Positions 32,201 to 38,165 of a stretch of 38,165 bases of DNA are shown in pieces; position 1 is the first letter of the stretch; each line of letters starts with the position of its first letter. This DNA is from an uncultured bacterium (GTDB lineage Bacteria > Myxococcota_A > UBA9042 > PHBI01). Under the pieces are notes generated by a model. That model saw only the letters and a list, made by a program, of their open reading frames with translations. It was not told the DNA's origin and made no database searches. The position numbers and the translations under genes were made by a program. Location: contig CALHXW010000392.1 in NCBI GenBank assembly GCA_938040325.1, positions 1 to 38,165 of the forward strand, read 5' to 3'.

Positions 32201-35200
32201 CATGTATGAGCCGGCTCTGTCGAACCTCTACGACATCTACCAAGAAGACGAGAACTGGTCGGACCTCTTCGGTGTTCTCCAGCGCCTCGTCGATGTGTCG
32301 CGGGTGGACTCTGATCGCGTCCGCTACATGAGCGAGATGGCGATCATCGCCGAGGCCCAGCTGGACGACACGAGCCGCGCAATCGAGCTGTGGGAAGACG
32401 TGCTCTCGGCCGCTCCTCAAGACCGTGAAGCGGCCCATGAGCTCCAGCGACTGCTCCGCGATGCCGGCAAGCACCAAGAGCTGGCCGACGCCTACGAGCG
32501 CGAGCTGCGCATGGACGGTGGTGAGCCCGAGCGCGAGCGCGAGCTCCACAAGTCGCTTGGCCGCCTCTGGGTGGCTCACTTGGACGACCCGTTCCAGGCC
32601 CAGGTGTCGTGGCAGCAAGCCCTCGACCGTGACGGCAAAGACCGAGAAGCGCTCGACGCCTTGATCACGCTCCACAGAGACGGTGAGAACGAAGACTCCC
32701 TGTCGAAGGTGCTCGAGAAGGGAATCGCGAGTGAGCAATACGACTCGGGTGAGCAGCTCGGGCTGTGGCGCGAGCTGGCTGTGTTGCGCACAGAGGCCTT
32801 CGGTGACCGCGCAGGCGGCATCGACGCTTGGCGCTCAGTCATGGCGCTGTCGCCGGGAGACCAACAGGCTCAGACCGAGCTTGAGCAGCTCTACGAGTCG
32901 GACGCGCGCTGGCCGGATCTCGCCGATCTCTACCGCACGAAGCTCGATACAATCACCGACGAGGACGAGCGGGTTGAGACCTGGCTTCAGTTGGCAACGA
33001 TCCAGCAGGACAACCTGCAGGATACTGCCTCCGCTGCGGGAACCTATCGCGACATCCTGGCCGCCAAGCCAGACAACGTCGACGCGAGCATGCGGCTTGA
33101 GACGATCTACACCGCCGACGAGTCGTGGGAAGAGCTGTCGCAGCTCCTGCTGGAGCGCAACGACCACCTGCCCGACGCTGACGATCGAATGATGAACCTG
33201 CAGCGACTCGCGAAGCTGCATGAGGACAAGCTCGACGACACCGTTGGCGCATTCCTGGTGGTTCAGTCGGCTGTGATGGAGGTCCCGACCGAGCCGTCGC
33301 TGCTTGCCGACCTGGAGCGCCTCGGCGCCCAGACGGCGCAGTGGGAAGAGCTGCAAAAGACCTACGAAGAGATCTTGCCGGCTCAGGACGACGACACTCA
33401 GCTTGAGGTCATGGTCAAGTCCGCAGACCTCATGCGCAACCAGCTGGGACAACCGACCCAAGCCATCGCACTTTATGAGCGCGTCATCGAGGGCCGCGAG
33501 GACCACGAAGCCGCTCTGCGCGCGCTCGTCGAGCTCAATGCCGACGCGGAGCGCCACGAGCAGCTTGTGGTTGTCCAGCAAGGACTCGCCGACATCACGC
33601 CGAACTACGGCGAGCGCATGACGCTGCTTAAGGACATGGCGCGCGTCTACGAGACCAACATCGGCGACAAAGCCCAAGCGGTCGATGCATGGCAGCAGGC
33701 AAGCGAAGTCGATGAGATGGACCTTGAGCCGCTCAACGAGCTCGAGCGCATGTTCATCGAGCTCGAAGACTGGCCGGCACTGATCGGCATCTACGAGCGC
33801 CAAGGCGCCGTTCAGCCTGAGCGCGAGGGCGAGCTCAAACTGAAGACAGGCGGGATCTACGAGCAGCACCTCGGAAAGATCGACGAGGCCATCGAGCAGT
33901 ACGAGGCCGTGCTGAACTTCGACCCGTCGAACGAAGATGCGCTCGAAGCACTCGAAGACATCTACGGCCAGCGCGAGGACTGGGCGAAGCTTGTCGAGGT
34001 CTACGAGCGTAGCTTCGACGCAGCCCGCAACGATGACGAGCGCCTCGCGGTCGCCCGGAAGATCGCCCTCCTCCAGGACGAGTTCTTCGGCGACAAGGAC
34101 GCAGCTGCCGACAGCTACCACCGCGTGCTGTCCATCTCGCCGACCGACGCAGACGCGTTCGAGAAGCTTGGGACCATCTATCGCGACAAGCAGGCGTGGG
34201 AAGATCTGATCTCGCTCTACGAGTCGCGCTACGAGACCGCGCCGACGGCTGACGAGCGTGCCAATGCGCTCACGTCGATGGCCAACATCTACCGGCATGA
34301 GCTCGATGACTTCGACAACGCCATCTCGATGTACGAGCGCGTTCTGCTCGAGCGACGCACGGACGTCGAGGCCATGGTGGCCCTCGACGAGATGTACCGG
34401 AGCCAAGAGCTGTGGGAGCAGGTTCTTGAAGTGAGCGAGCGCCGTCTCGAGGTTGAGCAGGACGCACCGACGCGTGTCCTCTTGCTTGCACGCCAAGGCA
34501 GCATCGCCCGCGACCAGCTCGAAGACACGTTCAGGGCAGCGGCCTCCTACCAGCGCTTGCTGAAGGAGTCGCCAACCGACGAGAACGCCACGTCAGCGCT
34601 CATCGGCATCTACTCGGCAGAAGAGCGCTACGACAAGGTGGTGGAGGTCCTCGAGCACAAGCTTGAGGTCGCACCCACCGACGCGATTCGCTCCGACACG
34701 CACGTGGCGCTCGCGAGCGTCAAGGGCGAGCAGCTCCTACAAGACGCCGATGCGCTTGTGCACCTTGAGTCGGCTGCGCGCCTCAACCCAGAGTCACGGG
34801 CCGCGCTCAACGGGCTCGCTGACTACTACATGCGCGAGAAGGGCTGGACGAAGGCGATGCCGCTCCTTGAGCTGCTCGTCGACAAGCTGGACCCCATCGA
34901 AGACCGGCCGCGTCTGACCGAGGTCCACAAGCGCCTAGGTCAGTGCGCAGAGGCTGTCTACCAGTACGAGCAGGCACTCGACGAGTACACCAAAGCGGCG
35001 CAGCTTCAAGCGCCGGACCGCGAAGTGCTCCAAGGGCTTGCGCGCCTGCACTACCGTAAGGAGAACTACGGTCAGGCGGAGCGCTACCTCCAGCAGGTGC
35101 TCGACGACCACCGCGACGCGTTGGGCGACGAGGAACTCACGCAGCTCTACATGCAGCAGGGTGAGTCTGCGCTGAAGCTAGGCGACATCGACAAGGCGCA

Positions 35201-37022
35201 GCGTTACCTTGGCCAGGTCGTCGAGCACGACCCGAGCAACGTGGTTGCGGTCGAGCAGATCGTCCAGGTGCTGGAAGCACACAACGACTGGCCCAATGCC
35301 ATCCACTACAAAAAGCAGCTGCTGACGCTCAAGACCGACCCGGTCGAGCGCTACCAAGTTCAGCTGTCGATGGGTGACATCTACAAGGCGCACCTGCGGG
35401 ATATCCCGAAGGCAACCGAGGCCTACCGCGAGGCCATGTTCCTCGATGTGTTCCCGATGGAGCCGGCGCTCAAGCTTGTCGAGCTTTCCATTGAGGGGCG
35501 CGACTACCACGAGGCCATTAGCTACCTCAATCGCTTGATCAAGCTGGCCGATGACCCTCACAAGAAGGCCCAGTTCGCCCAGACAGGCGCTGTGCTCTAT
35601 CGCGACCACCTCGACAATGGCGCAGAGGCCGTCAAGTACTTCAACCTGACGCTCGACAACAACGTCGACAGCCTCCAGGCGTTCCGCTCGATCGATGAGC
35701 TCCTCACCAAGGGCAAGGAGTGGAAGAAGCTCGAGCAGAACTACCGTCGCATGATCCAGCGTGTGCAACAGCAGGGGCCGAGCTACGAGAAGGGACCGAA
35801 CCTCCTGTTCATGCTCTACCGAGGCCTCGGCGAGATCTACCGGAGCCGGCTCAAGCGCACGGACTACGCGATCAGCGCCTTCGAGCTGGCCCGTAAGCAG
35901 CGTCCAAAAGACGAGGCGGTCCGCGAGATTCTCTCAAGCCTCTACGAAGTGACGCCCGACGGTGCGGCGAAGGCCGTTGCCGAGCACCGCTTCCTGGTGC
36001 GGCAGCAGCCGAACCGATTCGAGAGCTACCACAAGCTGGTTGAGCTCCTCCGAAAGGTTGACCCGGATGCTGCGTGGGTGACTGCAGGCGTGCTTGTCGC
36101 GCTCGGCAAGGCGACCCCGGGCGAGCAGAGCTTCTACCAGGAATACCTGCAGCCGATGATGGCGCGCCCGCAGCGCGTGATCGATCCGCAGCTCTGGAGC
36201 CAAGCGGTCAAGTCGACCGGCGAAGACCTGGAGCTCGGAAACATCTTCCGGCTTGTGTACCAGGGCCTCAACAAGAGCCTGCCTGCGCAGTCGCTCAAGG
36301 CTTACGGTCTCAAGAAGAAAGCGCGTATCAACCTCGACGATGGCAGCCTTGTTGCAACGACCATTGGCACCGTCGCCAAGACGCTTGGCTACAGTGTCCC
36401 AGAGGTTTACTCCGGCGAGCAGCCCACCGGCATCCAGTTCATCAAGACCGCGCCGCCGGCACTCGTTGTTGGAACGGACATGAAGACTGGGCGAAGCGAC
36501 AAGGAGATCGCATTCTTCGCGGCCAAGCAGCTCACCTACTGCCACCCGGCACACGTGATTGCGACACTCTACCCGCGCCAGAACCTCGATCCCTTGTACA
36601 TGGCGGCCGCTCGGCTCATCGATCCGAGCTACCAGCCGCAGTTCCGAGCCGATCTGCCCAAGGAAGAGGTTCAGAAGATCCAGCAGAGCGTCATGGAGAC
36701 GCACCAGGTCCTCGACAAGAACATCTCGTCGGAGACCCGTCAGGAGCTCACCGAGGCACTGCGGAACTTCTGGAAGCGGAACAAGGCGCCGGATGCCGGT
36801 CGATGGCACCGTCACATCGAGCTCACCGCGAACCATGCGGCTGTGCTGATGTGCAACGACATTGCGCTGGCAGGCCAGCTCATCAAGTCCGAGCAAACGG
36901 CCATGTCGAAGCTCAAGAGCAGCGAGAAGCTCAAAGAGTTCGTCCACTACTGCATGTCGGAGCAATACCTTGGACTGCGCAAGCGGCTCGGTCTCCAGAT
37001 CGACTACAGCGACCTCCGTTAG
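26202..37022 (+). CDS. Giant TPR-repeat protein, 3606 residues
   Basis: The frame is uninterrupted for 10.8 kb. Nearly all of the protein is made of helical TPR-like units of about 70-80 residues, each with a W/Y-x-x-L helix end (RWPDLVKI, DWESFIQI, DWAKLVEV, AWEDLISL), a basic/acidic helix and a LELDPDN-type turn. I count roughly 40-45 by eye. It is very rich in Glu and Asp. The last 500 or so residues differ: GLKKKARINLDDGSLVATTIG, FFAAKQLTYCHPAHVIATLYP and LRKRLGLQIDYSDLR, a conserved-looking domain I cannot name. There is no signal peptide or membrane segment, so it is probably a cytosolic scaffold. I chose ATG 26202 (GAGG 5 nt upstream, repeat region follows); ATG 26073 would add 43 residues. 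Confidence 0.85.
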   Translation: MSTSELYDAFQANTSDHKSFEALVKHLVGEDDRASLEELYQQLPSIAPDGAQSTHFRVLSTVARVSKGSDIESFLHYQNGLLLWKGFEEPQKAEMSFRKVSQVPEDPTLLREFYLDFYVAQNNWRRLEQFMTDPAKGGIADPVEAKEMLARLAEEQGQPDKAISFWQGVRTADPEHAVASTRLRALYVEVGKWHAMIDLLKEDMTYLGDEDTGEKIAIQQEMIEIYRDKMNAASKVVGCYNTILEIDPGDTDALDALGAEFAAMNRWPDLVKILKKKIAVQEDPEKLIALHGEIATIMLDRFSNTSEAIKSYEAILELDPDNADAIRVLKKVYEERRDWESFIQINEREIALCEDDSERRERFIELARLSAERIRKPALPISLWERVLAEDESHVEALTNLESLYEREKNFLELATVLERRANLETDKAVQVQLLEKLGTVASVRLSDDELSTDVWRRVLAVDPTHRKALAELKKKYIAERDWDNLEWFFKSYGEGSDYVRTLESQAKSIKEPEERTTLLFRAAAIWKDELGETRRAVKNLESVLELSPRHVDAARMLIPIYKEIGKEKSLPTVFDIVLEASDDKLERRELLLELADVQEHKIGDVDAAFFAHVQAVSETPDAVELHGELRRLAEASKNWETYVYALQESADQITSPRERIGVLLEAGRVYRDYLADDTTALSFFNRVLQIDEFNRDALLAAEKAYANTGAHDQLIVVYERKLSIAESPDERRDNLFALATVWREKVGANNEAEAILSEMLDDFPDESRVHDELIAIYMEGENYKKLPPVLERKRDTLLALDAPASVLANIECELGMLAYGIAKTPDGGVDTAIEHYEAALRHEPNHEATVQRLEELISSEDHQARITELLVPVYEASAHHERLADVLELKATHAANDDDRGVQIELLRRLAGIYRNNLDNRELSWRTNARLFTLTPEDADVRAEFQRLTTEFERWSPLVALYTEQADEPSDKDSRLAIKLEVARNWQRRLGSLEDARVFYHKVLDEEPEHQEALSALEGIYVDLDRSEDLFNIYRKKVELSDDVDQKLDYLFRTVDLLSDRLDQPEDAIIAAQEALDLQPGHLPTIQRLDELYTKTEQWPELCSTLEDTIRIVADDRDRVTLLKLRLATVHERHMEDTSQAIGIYASVLEVDSDNQGAVEALERLFKDEDFAERIAPIIEPYYDRRGDWQKLVDVYCVREAATDDIVDKVAWNYKTAELYEHLGGLPENAFNHYEAAASLDPGNERTIAELLRLADHLDNHGELVLFLQSIVDEIDDDFRRKETHRTIAALARDKSADLEGAEKHLRAILEIDPADVPATDELIALYQSNEQPDKTVEMLLVKANFETQPDQRRALYAQAGQLSAEHLDNPEQAIEIYENLHSLDTSHGESLTALEGLYSRVEDWDNLVRVHRLQIEGTDDVDQKVAIAGLMGRCQSEQLGSREDAIDTWHSVLKWQPGNGEALDELDRLYTAQEDWFNLQDVLTKKQSGADDEAWASAQFRIAKLYESDDQLADVRRAITAHGALLERNPAHEGATESLKAILAEGDAFDEAFGVLSPVLDLRDAHEELWDQYQVLAGHHEDEPNKQVETLHSMAQLAERKLFDPERALGAHARAFEADARNATTIGELERLAADNGFYGELVGIYKKGADSVGDDYLGRDLRLKAAAIEMDKLDDVENATATYRKVYEDFADNSEVLTRLRTLYGKQGLAAELNEVVRQQVDTSADDAERVSHLEALATIREEQLKDAEGAYEAYVEMLEIDRQSPLAVSQLRRLFEDGVNRVEIGDRLEPIYRDQEAWDDLISLNETKLGAMEEPEDRMLLMQDLARLSLEQKGDKVEALGWFGKAFRIDPEDMGLQTQLAELAGQTERWSDYKDILLDGAAAATEDDRKVGLWQAAAEVARDKEADTEMAEAIFEQVLEVDGEHLPTLNALDAMFTGQERWKDLEGVLVKLTTNDDVYDDARIKLYERLANLYRYKLEDRPNAVASWRQILELNDMYEPALSNLYDIYQEDENWSDLFGVLQRLVDVSRVDSDRVRYMSEMAIIAEAQLDDTSRAIELWEDVLSAAPQDREAAHELQRLLRDAGKHQELADAYERELRMDGGEPERERELHKSLGRLWVAHLDDPFQAQVSWQQALDRDGKDREALDALITLHRDGENEDSLSKVLEKGIASEQYDSGEQLGLWRELAVLRTEAFGDRAGGIDAWRSVMALSPGDQQAQTELEQLYESDARWPDLADLYRTKLDTITDEDERVETWLQLATIQQDNLQDTASAAGTYRDILAAKPDNVDASMRLETIYTADESWEELSQLLLERNDHLPDADDRMMNLQRLAKLHEDKLDDTVGAFLVVQSAVMEVPTEPSLLADLERLGAQTAQWEELQKTYEEILPAQDDDTQLEVMVKSADLMRNQLGQPTQAIALYERVIEGREDHEAALRALVELNADAERHEQLVVVQQGLADITPNYGERMTLLKDMARVYETNIGDKAQAVDAWQQASEVDEMDLEPLNELERMFIELEDWPALIGIYERQGAVQPEREGELKLKTGGIYEQHLGKIDEAIEQYEAVLNFDPSNEDALEALEDIYGQREDWAKLVEVYERSFDAARNDDERLAVARKIALLQDEFFGDKDAAADSYHRVLSISPTDADAFEKLGTIYRDKQAWEDLISLYESRYETAPTADERANALTSMANIYRHELDDFDNAISMYERVLLERRTDVEAMVALDEMYRSQELWEQVLEVSERRLEVEQDAPTRVLLLARQGSIARDQLEDTFRAAASYQRLLKESPTDENATSALIGIYSAEERYDKVVEVLEHKLEVAPTDAIRSDTHVALASVKGEQLLQDADALVHLESAARLNPESRAALNGLADYYMREKGWTKAMPLLELLVDKLDPIEDRPRLTEVHKRLGQCAEAVYQYEQALDEYTKAAQLQAPDREVLQGLARLHYRKENYGQAERYLQQVLDDHRDALGDEELTQLYMQQGESALKLGDIDKAQRYLGQVVEHDPSNVVAVEQIVQVLEAHNDWPNAIHYKKQLLTLKTDPVERYQVQLSMGDIYKAHLRDIPKATEAYREAMFLDVFPMEPALKLVELSIEGRDYHEAISYLNRLIKLADDPHKKAQFAQTGAVLYRDHLDNGAEAVKYFNLTLDNNVDSLQAFRSIDELLTKGKEWKKLEQNYRRMIQRVQQQGPSYEKGPNLLFMLYRGLGEIYRSRLKRTDYAISAFELARKQRPKDEAVREILSSLYEVTPDGAAKAVAEHRFLVRQQPNRFESYHKLVELLRKVDPDAAWVTAGVLVALGKATPGEQSFYQEYLQPMMARPQRVIDPQLWSQAVKSTGEDLELGNIFRLVYQGLNKSLPAQSLKAYGLKKKARINLDDGSLVATTIGTVAKTLGYSVPEVYSGEQPTGIQFIKTAPPALVVGTDMKTGRSDKEIAFFAAKQLTYCHPAHVIATLYPRQNLDPLYMAAARLIDPSYQPQFRADLPKEEVQKIQQSVMETHQVLDKNISSETRQELTEALRNFWKRNKAPDAGRWHRHIELTANHAAVLMCNDIALAGQLIKSEQTAMSKLKSSEKLKEFVHYCMSEQYLGLRKRLGLQIDYSDLR

Positions 37023-37170
37023 TGGGTCCGTGTCCGGGTGAGACGTCGACCACGTTGGGCGGACCGAGCGGCTGCGAGTTGCCGCCGGCACGCACGCGAC
37101 GTGTGAGCCGGCGTCTCGCTGCGGCTGCACCCGCGAGCTGCTGCGCATCGGTCACGCGACCGAGCGCCCG

Positions 37171-38028
37171 ATGACCTCCGCTGGTCGGCCCGGGCGCCTC
37201 TACGTTGTCGCAACGCCGATCGGCAACCTGAGTGACATCACGCTACGCGCCGTCGACGTCCTCCGCGCGGTGGACATCATCCTCTGCGAGGACACCCGCA
37301 AGACGCGGGTGCTGGCGGACCACCTGGCACTCAGCGCGACGCTCAAGCGCTTCGACGCTCATGCGGAGGGTGCCCGCATCGAGCCGACCCTCGACCTGCT
37401 CAAGGGCGGGGCCGAGCTTGCGCTGGTGAGCGATGCAGGAACGCCCACCATCTCAGACCCTGGCCACCGGCTGGTTGCGGCTGCGCGAGACGCAGGCATC
37501 GAGGTCACGGTGCTTCCCGGGGCGTGCTCGATCATCACGGCGCTCGCCGGTAGCGGCTTTGATGGTCGGGCGTTTTCGTTTCACGGGTTCCTCGATGTCC
37601 GACCCGCAGCCATCGCGCGAGTGCTGGGCGAGCTTCGCCCAGGCGTCCACACGTTCTTCGTCCCAGCGCGCGACCTGGCGGCACTCACCTCGACGCTGGC
37701 AAACAACCCAGCCGTTCGCCGAGTCGCGGTCGCGCGCGAGCTGACGAAGCTGCACGAGTCTTGGTACGTCGGCTCGCCAAGCGAGGTCGCGGCCGCGGTG
37801 GTCTCCGATCCTCACGGACAGCGAGGAGAAGCCGTCGTTTGCTTGGAGTTTGGCGCCGTCGACGTAGACGACGACGCGATCCGAAGCGCGCTGGAGCGTG
37901 CAATTGGGCAAGGCCTCAAGCTCAAAGCCGCTGCGAAGGAAGTCGCGTCACAGCTCGGTATCTCCACACGGCGCGCCTATCAGCTCGGCCTCCGACGCGA
38001 CGAGCCAGCGAAGCGCGGGCAGCCCTAG
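37171..38028 (+). CDS. rsmI: RsmI, 16S rRNA (cytidine-1402) 2'-O-methyltransferase
   Basis: The 285-residue product has the RsmI marks in order: LYVVATPIGNLSDITLRAVDVL, CEDTRKTRVL, LALVSDAGTPTISDPGHRLV, VLPGACSIITALAGSGF and FHGFLDVR. A C-terminal helix-turn-helix-like part follows (LKAAAKEVASQLGISTRRAYQLGL). It uses SAM to methylate the ribose of C1402 in the ribosome decoding centre. Length is normal for the family. No strong ribosome binding site is seen before the ATG (GAGCGCCCG). It lies 148 bp past the giant gene. Its TAG stop lies in CTAG, immediately followed by the second long copy of the inverted-repeat element. Confidence 0.94.
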   Translation: MTSAGRPGRLYVVATPIGNLSDITLRAVDVLRAVDIILCEDTRKTRVLADHLALSATLKRFDAHAEGARIEPTLDLLKGGAELALVSDAGTPTISDPGHRLVAAARDAGIEVTVLPGACSIITALAGSGFDGRAFSFHGFLDVRPAAIARVLGELRPGVHTFFVPARDLAALTSTLANNPAVRRVAVARELTKLHESWYVGSPSEVAAAVVSDPHGQRGEAVVCLEFGAVDVDDDAIRSALERAIGQGLKLKAAAKEVASQLGISTRRAYQLGLRRDEPAKRGQP

Positions 38029-38165
38029 TCCCAAAACAAGCGCTCTTTCCAGCTGCGACTTCCGCGATGCCCTCGCCAGCGGCGTCGGTTCGCTCGCTGC
38101 GCTCACCCGAACTCGACGATGCTCGCAGGGCCTTCATTCGGCCGACGCCGCTGGCAAGCACATCG
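38029..38165. mobile_element. MITE-like inverted-repeat element, second copy, cut by the window end
   Basis: The copy starts TCCCAAAACAAGCGCT right after CTAG (38025-38028) and runs in the same orientation as the copy at 113-286, to which it is about 90% identical. A stretch of 57 bp (38106-38162 against 191-247) is identical. The left arm (CGCCAGCGGCGTCGG) pairs even better with the right arm than in the first copy. The right end lies beyond the window, so the second CTAG cannot be checked. CTAG contains the rsmI stop codon. Confidence 0.72.

Overview
The window is GC-rich and densely coded. Its gene content points to a large-genome Gram-negative bacterium of the Myxococcota/Bradymonadota type (former Deltaproteobacteria): a DUF1844 protein, a complete MoxR-Bat operon, an OmpA protein with thrombospondin type 3 repeats, a lipoprotein with Cys-flanked FEPND/FEDND pre-peptidase-like repeats, and a very large TPR protein. 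The lineage is inferred from gene families, not from a marker gene. No tRNA, rRNA, CRISPR array, prophage or intact insertion sequence was seen.

Layout. 1-1281: a dispersed repeat, a 174-bp inverted-repeat element, a two-gene minus-strand unit (DUF1844 and a small acidic protein) and, divergently, cutA. 1719-12214: an eight-gene plus-strand operon of MoxR ATPase, DUF58 protein, a membrane protein fused to an RDD domain, two VWA membrane proteins (BatA/BatB type), a TPR/PPC lipoprotein, BatD and a BatE-type TPR/SH3 protein. From the DUF58 gene onward every junction overlaps by exactly 4 nt. 12310-13979: a PHP-like protein lacking its metal ligands and a predicted outer-membrane barrel. 14065-17424: cystathionine beta-synthase, PpsR, an Rrf2 regulator and a SlyD-type isomerase. 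17991-21185: a histidine-kinase-like protein without phospho-accepting His or N-box but with a receiver domain, a small partner, then two strong hairpins and the convergent ompA-like gene. 21642-25651: a TetR regulator with a clear promoter and candidate operator, a patatin, an LD-carboxypeptidase and a beta-lactamase-fold hydrolase with a scrambled internal stretch. 26202-37022: a 3606-residue TPR protein filling 28% of the window. 37171-38028: rsmI.

The genes fall into a few working groups. The MoxR-Bat operon should build an envelope complex in which a MoxR chaperone ATPase acts on VWA proteins. The sulfur group (CBS plus Rrf2) and PpsR concern central metabolism. The S66 peptidase and serine hydrolase suggest peptidoglycan turnover. 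The giant TPR protein has no signal peptide and is probably a cytoplasmic scaffold.

The observation I would follow first is the inverted-repeat element. Its ends read CTAG followed by YCSCAAAACAAGCGCT. One copy (113-286) is complete and flanked by CTAG on both sides, a second (38029 to the window end) is about 90% identical, and two apparent remnants lie at 12211 and 19741. At all four sites the CTAG contains the TAG stop codon of a gene. This looks like a small non-autonomous element that targets CTAG, or a 3'-end processing signal, sitting exactly on stop codons.
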